NCBI GenBank assembly: GCA_019279435.1
Contig: JAAALK010000080.1
Span: 86,588,328-86,652,327, forward strand
Length of the DNA stretch: 64,000 nucleotides
Source of the DNA: Zizania palustris
Taxonomy: Eukaryota > Streptophyta > Magnoliopsida > Poales > Poaceae
Reading direction: 5' to 3'
The position numbers were made by a program, and so were the translations under genes. The notes under the pieces are model-generated. The model had not been told where the DNA came from, made no database searches, and saw only the letters and a program-made list of their open reading frames with translations. Positions 48,789 through 60,082 of this stretch are shown here, piece after piece. Position 1 is the first letter of the stretch. Each line of letters starts with the position of its first letter.

Positions 48789-49110
48789 TAGTCCTCACAT
48801 TAGCAGTGGCAGGCACATATGTAATTAGTGGCGGGCAAGATGACGTCATCAGCCTACCACTGCTATTACTCTTAGTAGTGGCGGTCGGGTGACATCACCG
48901 CCCAGTGCCGGGCGGCTTAGAAGTGGTGGGCAAGATGAAGTCATCAGTTCACCACTGCTATTACTCTTAGTAGTGGTGGTCGGGTGACGTCACCACCTAG
49001 TCTCGGGCGGCTTAGCAGTGGCGGGCAAGATGATGTCACCGCCCTCCACTACTAAGAGGAATAGAAGTGATGGGCTAGTGACATCATCTTACCCGCCACT
49101 GCTAATCCAC
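48789..49110. repeat. Internal CACTA repeat array, about 95-bp period
   Basis: AGTGG(C/T)GGGCAAGATG recurs at 48826, 48922 and 49016, a period near 95 bp, each followed by a TGACGTCA-like box and inverted CACTGC/GCAGTG motifs. The vocabulary is the same as in the element's terminal regions, but the array lies between its two genes. It ends at a TATA box. Confidence 0.7.
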
Positions 49111-49120
49111 CTATATAATG
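49111..49120 (+). promoter_or_regulatory. TATA box of the second CACTA gene
   Basis: CTATATAATG directly follows the internal array, mirroring the array-plus-TATA layout at 14821. A C-rich leader with a short frame (49156-49389) and a possible donor (GAAG|GTAGC near 49384) follows. Confidence 0.45.
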
Positions 49121-49829
49121 GTTTTCGCTCCCACCCTCCGAAAACCTAACTTCATTTGGAAATCAAACTCCTGCGCCCGTCGCCTCGCCCCGAAGCCCAT
49201 CGTCGCCATCCCAGAGCCTGTCGACGTAGTCCCCAGAGCCTGCACCGCCGTCCTCCGCCCATCACCGCCATACTAGAGCCTGCCGCCGTCATCCCAGAGG
49301 AGGCCATCGTCGCTGTACCTAGAGCCCGTCGCTGGCCCTGGAGCCTGACACCGCCCCTCGGAGTCTGTCGCCTAAGAAGTGGAAGGTAGCATGCTTCTCA
49401 GTTTTGTGTTAACTACTACAGTCTGTAGGATTGAGTATGGATTTCTTTTGTTTTTTGTTGTTAGAAGTCTGAAAGAACATGCATGCAAGTTATCTTTAGA
49501 TTTTCAGTGGTAGCTAACTATCAGATATTGGTCATGTGTTGGTCGTGTTCTGTGAGAGTTAATGTTACATATGATTACAAAATTATGAAACATTTCTAGA
49601 AAACGAAGAACTTTGCTGGTTTTGTTGAGATTATGAGAGCTTTTGCGTTTCATTTGAGGCCTGAATTATTATAGTAGATTAGTGCGCACCTGACTTGGTG
49701 TGTTGGTTGAAATATTTTCATTTGTTTTGCACTGAAGATATTATTAAAGGTTTGATTTCAATCTTTAAATGAACATTAAGAAGGACATGAACTCTTATTT
49801 CTAGATCAATTTTAATATGAATTGCAGAT

Positions 49830-50990
49830 ATTAATGAATTGGTAATGCACAAAGTTCTCCTTGAAAGGTTTAATCAATTTGACATCCCGATTGTGGTTCC
49901 ATGCCTGATGGACTAGAATTGTAGTTGCTTTGCGGCAAACCATGTTCATCTAATTAGAAACCATGCTGGAGGTGATGGTGTTTTGGTTCATTTAATGGAC
50001 CCTTTTATGGAAGGATTTTGCATTTTATACTTGCTATTATCTTCTTGCTCTTTCAAATTCTCATCTATTTCAGAATGTGCTGAACCCATTACATTCGGAT
50101 GTGCTTGTTCCTTTGATATGCTTAGGGAAGGATCAAAAGACCACTACCGGAAATATGTCAAGCCTTATTGTAATCATTATAAATCCAACAAGTCATAGCA
50201 AATAAACCGTTTCCTATACTACTTTCACACAAAAATAGCTGAAACAAAATCAGATGTTACCTGTGAAGGCAGTCAAACAAAACATCCTCATATGGAAGTA
50301 TGTGATACAAATCAACAACACATGTTGTTGTAGTGTATGGATGTTTTTGAATTATAGGGCCAGTGGATAAAGTAAACTTGTTGATCAATTCTTCAAGAGG
50401 CATTTCCACAAAGTTGTCTTTTGCAGTTTGCTCATACTATACAATGAACAACTTTGTAGTTGTTGCTCTTTTAGTCAATGAGTATGCTAAATGCTCATCT
50501 AGGAATGCAATCTTGAGCATGCAATACCTATGAAGAAAATTATAGGAATCATGTTTTTAAGCTACATAGACATGGCATAATTGCAATAGAATTAAAATCA
50601 ACACACCGAGAGTACAATAGAGTTGCTATAGGGTCCATCCAAAGGATGAGGGGCCACATTATTTTTCAAGTTTTGTCCTATGGACTGGTTGCTGTTATGC
50701 TCATTAGTGATCGATGCCCCAATTCTTTTCTTTAGAAATGCCCGAATACCCTTGTTGACAAAACCATTGTCAATCAGACATCTCTTCCTAGTCAAATCAA
50801 GAAGAAGCACAACAACATTGGAAATTGGCCACATGGCCATGTCCGGAGAGTCCTTAGTAACGTCAAGTGCTAGTATAGTCAAGTCAACTCATCTTGTCCG
50901 TGAGCCGCTCATGTGTAACATAAACGTACTAGCATCTAGGCAACGATTAGTCAATATACATTAGCTCTTTATTCAATTCCTTGCCTGCCT
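49830..50990. other. Unidentified coding-like segments, possible capture
   Basis: On plus, 49850-50195 encodes fragments such as FNQFDIPIVVPCLMD, AANHVHLIRNHAGGDG and MLREGSKDHYRKYVKPYC, with one stop between. On minus, 50882-50598 is open (LALDVTKDSPDMAMWPISNV), and 50530-50270 reads MLKIAFLDEHLAYSLTKRAT and VVDLYHILPYEDVLFDCL with one stop. Codon-like constraint seems present, but I do not recognise either family. The minus-strand part runs against the CACTA gene, so it is probably foreign sequence picked up by the element, in what would be a long intron of the second gene. Confidence 0.35.
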
Positions 50991-51009
50991 TATTTACGAG
51001 TCAAATGAT

Positions 51010-54000
51010 TCATTTGTTCATGAATAGTTCATCTATGGCAGAAGAAGGACGCCCGTCGAGGAGCTCATCTATGAGTCTCCTGCAAAATCAAAAGAAGAGG
51101 GTTTGTCGGAAGGATCCTCTGATAGTGATTCTTCGTACCACTCTCCAAAGGATCCACATCTAGTGGAGCCTAGGAAGAAGCGAACGAGAGAATATGACAA
51201 TGAGGATTACATTCCTGGAGCTCAAGCAGAGTTAATTATTGTGTTAGTAACAAGTTAGAGCAGCTTCTAACCGATGATTACGTTCCTGGAGTTCACATTA
51301 TCTATCGTCATAGGATCATCCAAAGCGAGCAAGGAAGCATCGATTATTCCATGACGAAGAAAGAACAACTATTGTGCCAGCTGTTGAGTCCTCTAAGCCA
51401 ACAACTGTTGAGTCCAATAAGCCAACGGATATTCAGTCCGCTGCCACTACATCCTCTACAAATAAGAAGAGGGGAGGAAAACGACAGAAGAACAAGCTGC
51501 ATACAACCATCTACGAGGTTGAAGATGTCTATGTTGATGGGACTCCAAAGAAGCCGAAAGATATCACAACTAAGTGACGCAATGACTATGGATGTCTCAC
51601 CAGGGAGCGGTGTAAGATAGTTTAGAAAAACTGGAAGGATGTCTCTGAAGCTACGAGGAACGAATTGTGGGAGCATATAAAAGCACATTATAAATTCCCG
51701 GAAGATCGCTTAGAAGATGCTAAAGTTTCCACATTGAAGACTATCGGGAAATCTATTTGTACCTTCAAGACTACATTGAACACACGATACCTTCAGAAAG
51801 GAGAGTCGCCGCTCAACGACTACAGGTTTATCACGCCAAATGAATGGAAGGAATTCAAATTGCAGCATTGCTCAGAAGATGTCAAACAAGAGAGCATCAT
51901 ATTCAAAGAACTTAATAAGAAAAATAAGTTCCCATGTACCCTTGGCCTAGGTGGATATAAGGCCAAGGAGGATGAGTGAAGTAAAAAGGAAGAGGACGAC
52001 CGTGCGGCTGGGTTATCTCAGCAATTTTTAGGTGCTGATCAGCGCACTAAGAGATGGCTCCTAGGTCGGGCTGAAAAAAACCTAAGGGCCAATATATCAT
52101 CTCCGACTCACAAACCAGTGGAGTATTTGAGAAAGCGAAGGAAATCGCTGAGTTGGAGAAGGCTGGGAAGTTCAAGCCCGAGGGATGTAATGACCAGCTA
52201 ACAGCTTCTCTCGGGAACGAGGAACATAAAGGGTGTACCTGAGGTGTCTCTTCTATAGCACCCTGGAAGAACACGTTCAAGAAGCAGGATGGTGCCACAT
52301 ACAAGAAGCATCAAGCACACACAGACGACGCCGCAGAGCGACGGGCAGAGTGGGAGAGGCATTTCTTTGAATTTATTAGAGAGAATCCAAAAGTATTGCA
52401 GGCTACAGCAGGACAGATAGTTGTGCCAGAGGTACGACTTAACATACCAAGCAGTGTTGGATCGGTACAAGAGAAGTTTCTGGTAAATTTTATCAAAGAG
52501 GACACATCATGCAGTCTTCATGTACCGATTGGATGCAAAGGGCATTCCCAAGAGGCTGCATGAGGCATTGTTATGCCTGAGAATGTATTCCAAAATCGTC
52601 CTATTCCCGCGGAGTATACCAAGGTTCATGTCAATGAGATCACCAACGACAGATTTAGCAATGACCCCCTCGATATTCCAATGCCCGATGAGGGGATTGA
52701 GACATTCGGAGATGCACTAAAAAATTTGTTTTATGGACGAGTCGAGATATCCATTTACTCCAAAGGAAGTCTCCGATAAGATCTTAGCATGAGATGGAGG
52801 AAGAGACAAAGAAGGAGCCAGTGCCCGAGGAAGTGGCATATCCTCAAATGACTCAACAACTCGAGGAGTGCGTGCTCGAGGAAGTGACAAAGCCTCAAAT
52901 AACTCAACAACTCGAGGAGGGTGTGCCCGAGGACGTGGAAGAGCGTGAGATGGAGAAAGAGGCCGAACTGGAAAAGCAGGACACATGTTCAGAGTTAGTT
53001 CTAGTGGTCGAGCCTGAGAAACAAGAGGTACGTTTAGAGCCTCTGCTGGTACTACTACCCGAGCCCGGGGAACAAGAGGCACGTTCAGGGCCTATGCCAG
53101 TGCTACTGCCCGAGCCCGAGAAACAAGAGACACGTTCAGAGCCTATGTCAGTGCTACTGCCCAAGCCAAGGGAACAAGAGGCACGTCTAGAGCCCACAAT
53201 CGATAAGACATTGTTCAAGTTGGGCAGTGTTCTGAGCGTATGTCTGAAATGCTTAAATTCTTTGCTACTGTGGGGGGAAACGTTCTATGCCCATAGAGGC
53301 TCCCATAAAGGCTCAAGTACAAAAGCAGGGGTCACTCTCTAAGGAACAATGGACCTACGGAGATGAGGATTATATCGAGTACAAACCAGGAAAACCATTC
53401 TTACCTCATCGAGTACTTAAGAGTATGAACTGGGACATGAAAATATTCCATTACTGGTACTTTGAAGCGTCTTCATTAGGAGTGATGCAAATAGAAGTCA
53501 AGGTTCCAAAAGAAGTATTCAACTGCCCAGAGTTTACACTTTCCCTTTTTTTGACGACTTCCACCAGATGTTCCATATGAAGAGAACCGACATCACAAGC
53601 ATGATCCTTTGGTGCTTGTAAGTAGTTTTTACTTTGTCAATACAAAGCAAACATCAATCACAACCTATATTGACTAGTGTTTCACAACATATGCAGTTTG
53701 AATTACTCAAGTGATGAGTCTGAACGATATGGGTACTTGAACCCATCATTGATAAGTCAAAGTACACTCAACCCAGTATTGAACCAGAACGATGCTAAGT
53801 ACTATAGTGTGGGTCAAAAAAAGTTTCAAATGAAGAAGTTCAATAAAGAACAAGACGAATTAAGAAGAACAAAAGAAACTATGCCATGTTGTATATCGCA
53901 CGATGCATGCATCAATGGAAAGAGAGAGAAATGTTAACTAGGACATATAACTTTAAGTAAGTATACCCACTATGTAGTATTAATCACGTTTTATCGATTA

Positions 54001-54775
54001 TGAAACTAACGTAATCACATATTACTTCTTTCAATAATGATCATTGGATTGCACCTCTTATATACCCGAAGAACTCTAGGGTTTAGATGCTCGACTCTCT
54101 TGACAAACCCAAAAAAAATATCAGGATATAATAAATGTTATTCGAAGTGCATATAGATATTACGTGGAAAAGTTAGGCGGCCCACATGATCCAAAAAGTC
54201 CAAAAGAAATGCATATCAGAACCAACTATCCGGTAAGATTATATTTTGAAATTTCTTAATTCTAATAATAAAACCAAACACTGCCTCATTCTAACTTTGT
54301 CTATTTTGAAGTGTCACAAACAACTTCTCGGTTCAGTTCATTGCGGTTATTACACTTGTGATTTCATGAGAAATGGACTAGGAAAGTTTGCGCGGTCAGT
54401 CTCTGAGGATACTAATGAAGTAAGTTGATTTATTGTGTGTTAATCTAATATAAATGGCAACATATGTACTTATATGTCACGTATGCAGGCATCACGTCCA
54501 TTAACCGTAGCCGAGAACAGCTAACTGTCAGATGAAAAAAATATATGGAATCGTATCAAGGATGTGCCGCTTCACGATGCATGAAATTATTCATGAGCGT
54601 GGAAAATTCTTCGATCTTGAGGGTGAAGTGGCCAAGCATCTAACTCTGAGACGTTGGGCCGAAAGACCGAAAAGGAAAGCACAACAAATTTCGAAGAATT
54701 TCGAAACTCAGAAGCAAAAATAAGATGCACAAGATAGGAGCTGGCCGTCCGAGAAGAAACATGAAGCAAAATGAG
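51010..54775 (+). pseudogene. Second CACTA gene, Transposase_24 plus Ulp1-like protease
   Basis: An acidic N-terminal region (about 51050-51230) with a basic KPRKKRTREYDNEDYIP-like stretch precedes a Transposase_24-like region at 51440-51980: KNWKDVSEATRNELWEHIKA, FPEDRLEDAKV, GKSICTFKTTLNTRYL. A repeat-rich acidic linker follows (52794-53220). The C-terminus at 54030-54430 is Ulp1-like: NHWIAPLIYPKN, MLDSLDKP and SVHCGYYTCDFM supply the His, Asp and Cys of a C48 peptidase, the class that removes SUMO-like tags. Introns are plausible at several GT-AG positions (for example 53615-53693). Stops and frame changes are frequent, so the copy is decayed. Its job in the CACTA family is not established here. 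Confidence 0.65.
52794..53220 (+). repeat. In-frame acidic peptide repeats
   Basis: Two short tandem arrays lie in one open frame: about 51-bp units encoding (V)xxPQxTQQLEExVxE, twice, then about 54-bp units encoding PMxVLLPEPxxQEARSE, about three to four times. Periods are multiples of three, preserving the frame. They form the glutamate-rich linker of the second CACTA protein. Confidence 0.65.
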
Positions 54776-54930
54776 CATGTATTGTCCATCAAGTCCAAAT
54801 TAAAATGTCAACATTTGTGAACAATTGTTAAATTTGAAGTTCTGATGACATGTAAACTTTGTAAATTTGATGTTCTAATGAAATGTAAACTTTGTAAATT
54901 TGTAAATTGAGATGGGTTGTTGTGGTGATG

Positions 54931-55035
54931 CTGCTGTGGATGGTTGTGTGGAGCTGTGAATTTCTGTGGTTTTGTTATGTTGTGTTGCTGCTGTGGATGG
55001 TTGTGTGGAGCTGTGAATTTCTGTGGTTTTGTTGT
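54931..55035. repeat. 57-bp tandem duplication
   Basis: CTGCTGTGGATGGTTGTGTG starts at 54931 and again at 54988, and the copies are nearly identical over about 48 bases. They lie in the 3' flank of the second CACTA gene. A weaker GTAAACTTTGTAAATTTG duplication precedes them at about 54853-54903. Confidence 0.8.
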
Positions 55036-55095
55036 GGGGGCTGTTTGAATTAAGGTTTATAATATTTCTGTAAAATAGGAAAAACACAATAGTAA

Positions 55096-55170
55096 CGGGC
55101 ACGCTGACGTCATGCAACCGCCACTACTGTTAGCCATAGCAGTGGCGGTTGCATGACGTCAGTGTGCCCG
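55096..55170. repeat. Perfect-like hairpin near the CACTA right end
   Basis: Arms of about 32 bp (55096-55127 and 55139-55170) are inverted copies around an 11-base loop, with one or two mismatches. Each arm contains TGACGTCA and CCGCCACT. The right terminal repeat at about 55294-55321 follows after more GTGGCGG-type motifs. Confidence 0.8.
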
Positions 55171-55321
55171 CCACCCCTGTGTCAATAGTAGTAGCAGCCG
55201 CGTGATGTCATGTGTCCGCCGTCACTGCTTGGTTGACAGTGTCGTTAGAGTAATGGCGAGCTGATTGCTCGCTGCTACTGTATATTTTAGTCGGTCGCTA
55301 CAGTTCGTGTTTGTAGCTGTG

Positions 55322-56690
55322 TTTTTCCTGGAAAGCATGAGGTTACCTGCAGGTTTTAAGGAAACCGCTTCATTAGGACCTGGAATTAGCGACTTCACTT
55401 TTTGTGTGGCTATTATTCTTTTGTTTGTTTAAAAAGCATTTAAATTAAACGCCTGAACTAATCTCAACTGCACATCTTTCCAAATATTCCTTTTACTGCT
55501 CTTCATAAAATGCGTCTTTCTGTTCGGTAAATTGGCATGCCAGCATGTTTTGTGTGGCTAGTGTGTAAAATGATGCTATTGATTTGTAATTGATAAAATG
55601 TATCAATTTCTATCCTTGATTTGCATGAAGGTTGCACAAATATACTGTTACAACTTACAAGTAAGTAACGCGGCTATCTATACTACCACTGCACCTAGCT
55701 TAATTATTAAGTAAAAAAGATTACTAGCTTACGGTGGTTAATAACCTGTCAAATTTACCTAGCTTCCACAATTACGGTATGATGACTTCTCTTCAAATAA
55801 ATAGGAGTTAACTAATGAACCAAGAGTAATGTAGCGAGTTAATTCGCACAACATAGTTAAGTATTGTTATCAATAATACTGTGTTTGTTGCACACATGGA
55901 CACACGCTCATATAGTTAAGGAAACGCATGCAAGGTTCAGTACAGCGTAATGCAGTCAGTAATTAATACCTCCTACATGGGATTGCCAGTAAAAGAAAAG
56001 ATGGTGCAACTAAAAAAGGTCAACACTTCTTGGCTCAAACTCACATCTGTTCACACCTTTTTCAGTTGTACTTGTCACCATATATGTTCAGTTTTCTGTA
56101 CGTAACACCAAAAAAGCCCATTTGCAGTATTGTGGCAAAAATAAAAATCAGCATCTGTCACTTAGGGCAAGACCAAACTAACAATATATTTCATTTCAGA
56201 TGTTTCTGTTCGAAACAGAAATCAGTCAGATACAGCCGGCAATTAATCAATCTGTGATCGATGAGAAGAACATTTTTGTATATTGGCAATAAATTAGATC
56301 AGGTTTTTGCAAGCAGAACTGTTGCGATGGAACAGTGATCAGGCTAAATACAGATAGCTAAAAACTCTTCCCTAAGGTTCCGCTTTTGGAGCAAACTCCC
56401 AAGCATTATATAATATGGTGCATTGGTGCAAGTGGGCACCCTTGCACCTTCAGCAAACAACAAGGATGATACGCGAAAACCGGATAATGCATGCCTAGCT
56501 GTTACCTACCATCTATCTTCACATCATCATCATCGTCTTAATTCCTCTTCAGCCTCGCTCAATTAGTCACCTTACCTTCATGGATTCGGTGCAAATTTTT
56601 CACCATTCAATTCTTCTCACTTCAACAATGTATGCATGCATAAATATAATGATAAACTCCTGATCAATTAGTCCATGCCGCTAGCTAAGT
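55322..56690. other. Intergenic sequence 3' of the LBD gene
   Basis: AT-rich with no supported gene. The frame at 56030-56257 has no recognisable domain. The duplicated TTT of the CACTA insertion is at 55322-55324. Confidence 0.5.
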
Positions 56691-56712
56691 TGACTATCTA
56701 GAGCGGTCAACC

Positions 56713-58360
56713 TCACATTGTGTGAGGTGGCCGGTCCATCTTGGAGCCCGCAGACGACCGGCCTTGCCTGTCAAGGAGCTCCCTGGCCAACGCTTGCAAG
56801 TCACCGTCATTACTGCCATCACCGCCGCCGCCGCCGCCACCTCTGCTGCTGGACGGACCATTGCCCATAGGGCCATAGGAGTGCTGCTGGTGCAGCAGCT
56901 GCTGCTCATCGAACAATTCCCACTGGTTCTGGGACTGCACAGGCGGCGGCAGGTCGAAGAGGGTCGACAGGTCGATGCTGGTGGCCGGGATGTTTGACGA
57001 GAACGGCAGGTCGGTGATGGAGAAATTGGCGGCGGCCATTGGCGTCTGGTGTTGCACCGCCGGCTCCGCAGAGAATGGTGGCGGCGACGGCAGCTCCATG
57101 GTTGCCAGGTGGGCTTGCAGGTAGGTCAACTCGGCCTGGAGGCTCACCACCTGACATAAATAGGGAATTGAACCAGATCAGTACAATGCCACAAAATTTG
57201 GTATACATAATCAGACCAACAATTATATTTATTATGTACCTTAATGAAATGCTGATCATGTATTCACATTAGTAAAGAAAGAAGGACAAATGTGTTTCCA
57301 AGAAGAGAGCTAGCTGTTTCTTTTAGGAGAGAAAAAATTGATCATTTGTCACTTTCAAGATATGCACTTTGATTATGATGTTATTTTTAAGAAAATTCAA
57401 AAACACTTTTTGAAAATGGTAAATTCTTAAATCTCTCTAGAAGACTAGGACTACTAGAGATTAATGCTGGCTAGGGATTAAGTCCCATTTTTCTTTTAAG
57501 GGTGAGGAAACCAAGCATGCTTCTTGATTTCATCACAAGAGAGAGACAGAGAACAACCTGATATAATTAAAATGATGTGATAGATGGAGAGATCGATGAT
57601 GCATGATATACATCTATTTGTCTATCCATCCATCTATCAGAATTCAGAAAAGGAAAAAAAACCAAGAATAATAAGTAGTAAATGATGGCCTGAATGATGA
57701 GATGTATGATGCATCACTGGTAGTAAAAGAAAATCTCCTCTATCCCTCCAGAATAAACTTGCTTGCTTGGATTGCTATAGCCTACCATTATCCCACGAAA
57801 AGGCCGTCTGAAAGTCTGCCTTCCTTGACAAAAAGACAACCCCAATTAAAATCCACAAAAACCAAAACAAAATCAAAACCGGGAAATACCAAAAACAGAT
57901 CATCGATCAAGATCCATTCACCCAAGCATCATGATAGATCCGTCGTCGACAGCAACGGCGAAGAGGACGAGGCCGGAAGAGTTGGAGTAACTATTAATCT
58001 TGAAGCTATTACCTGTTGCTGGAGGGAGAAGATGTGGGAGACGCAGCCGTAGATGGGATCACGGGTGCGAGCCTGGGCCTCGTAGCAGATGGTGACGACG
58101 GCGTCGAGACGCTTATGCGGCGGGATCTGGTGCAGAAGCTTGGACACGTTGCTGGCGCCGAACACCTTGTGCACCACCGCGAACTGCGCCGACCCATGCT
58201 CCGAGTCGAAGTACGGTGCAAAGATGCACCCCTGCACGCACTTGCGCCGCAGGAACTTACACGCTCCGCACGGCCCCCCTCCTCCAACTCCGGCGCCGCC
58301 GCCTCCGAGTCCTAAGCCGCCGCCACCACCGCCACCGCTCACAATCACCGCTGAGTTCAT
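56713..58360 (-). CDS. LOB-domain (LBD/ASL) transcription factor, two exons
   Basis: Exon 1 is 58360-58013 (116 codons, ending CAACAG|GTAATAG). The 862-bp intron ends TATGTCAG, and exon 2 is 57150-56713, giving 261 residues. A glycine-rich N-terminus (residues 9-29) precedes the LOB domain, with zinc motif CGACKFLRRKCVQGC (CX2CX6CX3C, residues 31-45), GAS block FGASNVSKLL (67-76) and DPIYGCV (101-107). The leucine-zipper-like coil LQQQVVSLQAELTYLQAHLA spans the splice site, a conserved position in class I LBD genes. The tail is rich in Pro, Ser and Gln, with a glycine run. It resembles LBD18/LBD30 (ASL20/ASL19), nuclear DNA-binding regulators of lateral organ and vascular development. No stops or frameshifts; it appears functional. 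Exact orthology is uncertain. Confidence 0.93.
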
Positions 58361-58491
58361 CCTTCCAACCACTCTCCACCCTACTCGTAGGGTTAAAACA
58401 AAAAAAACTAGCAAGCTAGCAAAAATGTTTGTCACCGTGGGTGACAAATGAGAGGGAGGAGTGAGAATGTAGGAATGAGGTGGGACGGCAA

Positions 58492-58506
58492 TAGATATAT
58501 ATATAG
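58492..58506 (-). promoter_or_regulatory. Likely TATA box of the LBD gene
   Basis: CCTATATATATATCT on the minus strand lies about 130 bases upstream of the ATG at 58360, leaving a leader of roughly 100 bases. The frame can be extended upstream of this ATG to 58624, but that would cross the TATA box, so the ATG at 58360 is preferred. Confidence 0.55.
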
Positions 58507-58624
58507 GGGGGAGAGGGGTAAAGAGGTCAATTGACAGCAAAGTGATAATTAGGCCGTTTGCAATCCCATTGGTGGAGCCTGGGGTATATCCAAATATATG
58601 TATATATATTTCAGTGCAAGCCAT

Positions 58625-59129
58625 TACTTCCTGCTAATTTGGACCTTCTTTGCTATAATTTCTCTACTATTTTCTTGTTGCGATGATGCTGGAAAAATTA
58701 ATATAATTATTTAAGCCATCTGCAAGTTTTCAATATGTTTTTCTTTTGGTGCCATTGTATTGATGAGACTTTAAAGCCAAGACAAATGAGAGGGTAGCAC
58801 CAAGCTTGCAATTGGCCTTGGCTACCAGTACAGTTTTCTTTTCACTCTCAAAAGGTTAGAATATTGCGTGAAGCAAACTGTCCCGGGAGAAGACCTGAAA
58901 TTAGTGTCAATTGCATCCATCCATCCTCTCTAGCTAGATGCCTCACACCAAACTCTTTTTCTAGTAAATTTCTCTGTCTAAAACTACCTTAAGTTCGATC
59001 ACACGTGTGTACCACAGATATATTGATGACCATGGGTCTCTCGTCTGATGCACTCGATCGATCTCCCTGATGTGATCGATCCTAATTAACGTGACTACAT
59101 TCTTCCCCTCAATACACCGCACATAAATT
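58625..59129. other. LBD upstream region, no element recognised
   Basis: About 500 bases of probable promoter or intergenic DNA without coding frames or clear repeats. Short GATCGATC-type palindromes occur near 59055-59085. Confidence 0.4.
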
Positions 59130-59420
59130 AAATAGATCTTTTTAACTAACTTTGACTGTATTATTTAGAAAAATATATACTAGTGTATGTATGCATATAT
59201 CAATTCTAAAATAAATTATCTTAATCTTTTTAATATGCATAAAAAATTATGCCATCCATTAATTTTCTCACACAATTAGAACGATTCGACATAAACTTTG
59301 AAAAAATATACATACAATTATAAAACATCTTATCATAACTCATAAAAAATATGTCATCCATCATTTTTCTCAAACAATTAGAGCGATTAATCGACACAAA
59401 CTTCTAAAAATAAACATACA

Positions 59421-59485
59421 ATTATAGAACATCTTATCATGATGCTAATGTCGTGATAAGATGTTTTATAATTGTATGTCTATTT
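59421..59485. repeat. 65-bp near-perfect hairpin
   Basis: CATACAATTATAGAACATCT (from 59421) and its inverted copy ending at 59485 form arms of about 25 bp around a loop of about 14 bases, with one or two mismatches. It could be a foldback junction between two inverted units of the surrounding array. Confidence 0.75.
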
Positions 59486-60082
59486 CTAGAAGATCACGTC
59501 GATTAAACACTCGTTAAGAACTTTTTTAATTTTGTCCAATTTCACTAAAAATTATAATATAAACGATTAAATACTCATTAGGAACTTTTTTAATCTTGTC
59601 CAATTTCACTAAAAATTATATTATAAATGGTAGGTTGTCATTGGAATAATCTACTAAATTTATCGTGTGGATACTCATGAACTTCTAAACATAGATAGAC
59701 GGTTGTAGAACAACAGTTGTAATGCTACTATATTGAATCATAGTAAAATATTTAGAATTTTCACATGGTTTTGAACATAGAAAATAATAATTTATATTGT
59801 CGATTAATCATCCCATATAATTAGAACAATTTAATCATAAACTTCCAAACATAGAATGATGACTACAACAAATCTAATGTTAATATTGTTGTTATGAATT
59901 GTAATATTCAAACTATCTAATCTTTTCACGCGGTTTTGAAAGTAAACTGCTAAACATAGATAGACTATTATAACACAGCTAATGTTAACACTGGTGTTAT
60001 GCATTGTCATAAAATTTTTAATCTTTCACATGGTTGTCGTTGTCAACTTCTTAACATAAATATATGATTATAACACATATAA

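Larger units (their letters stand above)
14628..55321 (+). mobile_element. CACTA (En/Spm) transposon, 40.7 kb with inserts
   Basis: The left end reads CACTACTACAAATATGAACT. The reverse complement of the right end reads CACAGCTACAAACACGAACT, so the terminal repeats match with few changes. Both ends abut TTT (14625-14627 and 55322-55324), the 3-bp duplication typical of CACTA elements. Subterminal GTGGCGG/CCGCCAC motifs occur at both ends. Two decayed plus-strand genes are present: a TNPD-like transposase and a Transposase_24/Ulp1-type protein. Copia elements A (with B nested) and C account for 29.7 kb, so the element itself is near 11 kb. Three mismatches in the right CACTA end suggest it may no longer be mobile. 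Confidence 0.82.

Noticed and set aside
57929..58624. LBD frame extended upstream to 58624 and through the intron
   Set aside because: The upstream 88 codons cross the TATA box and have no conserved sequence. The exon 1 frame past 58013 is intronic, because a donor there and the acceptor at 57151 restore the conserved leucine coil.
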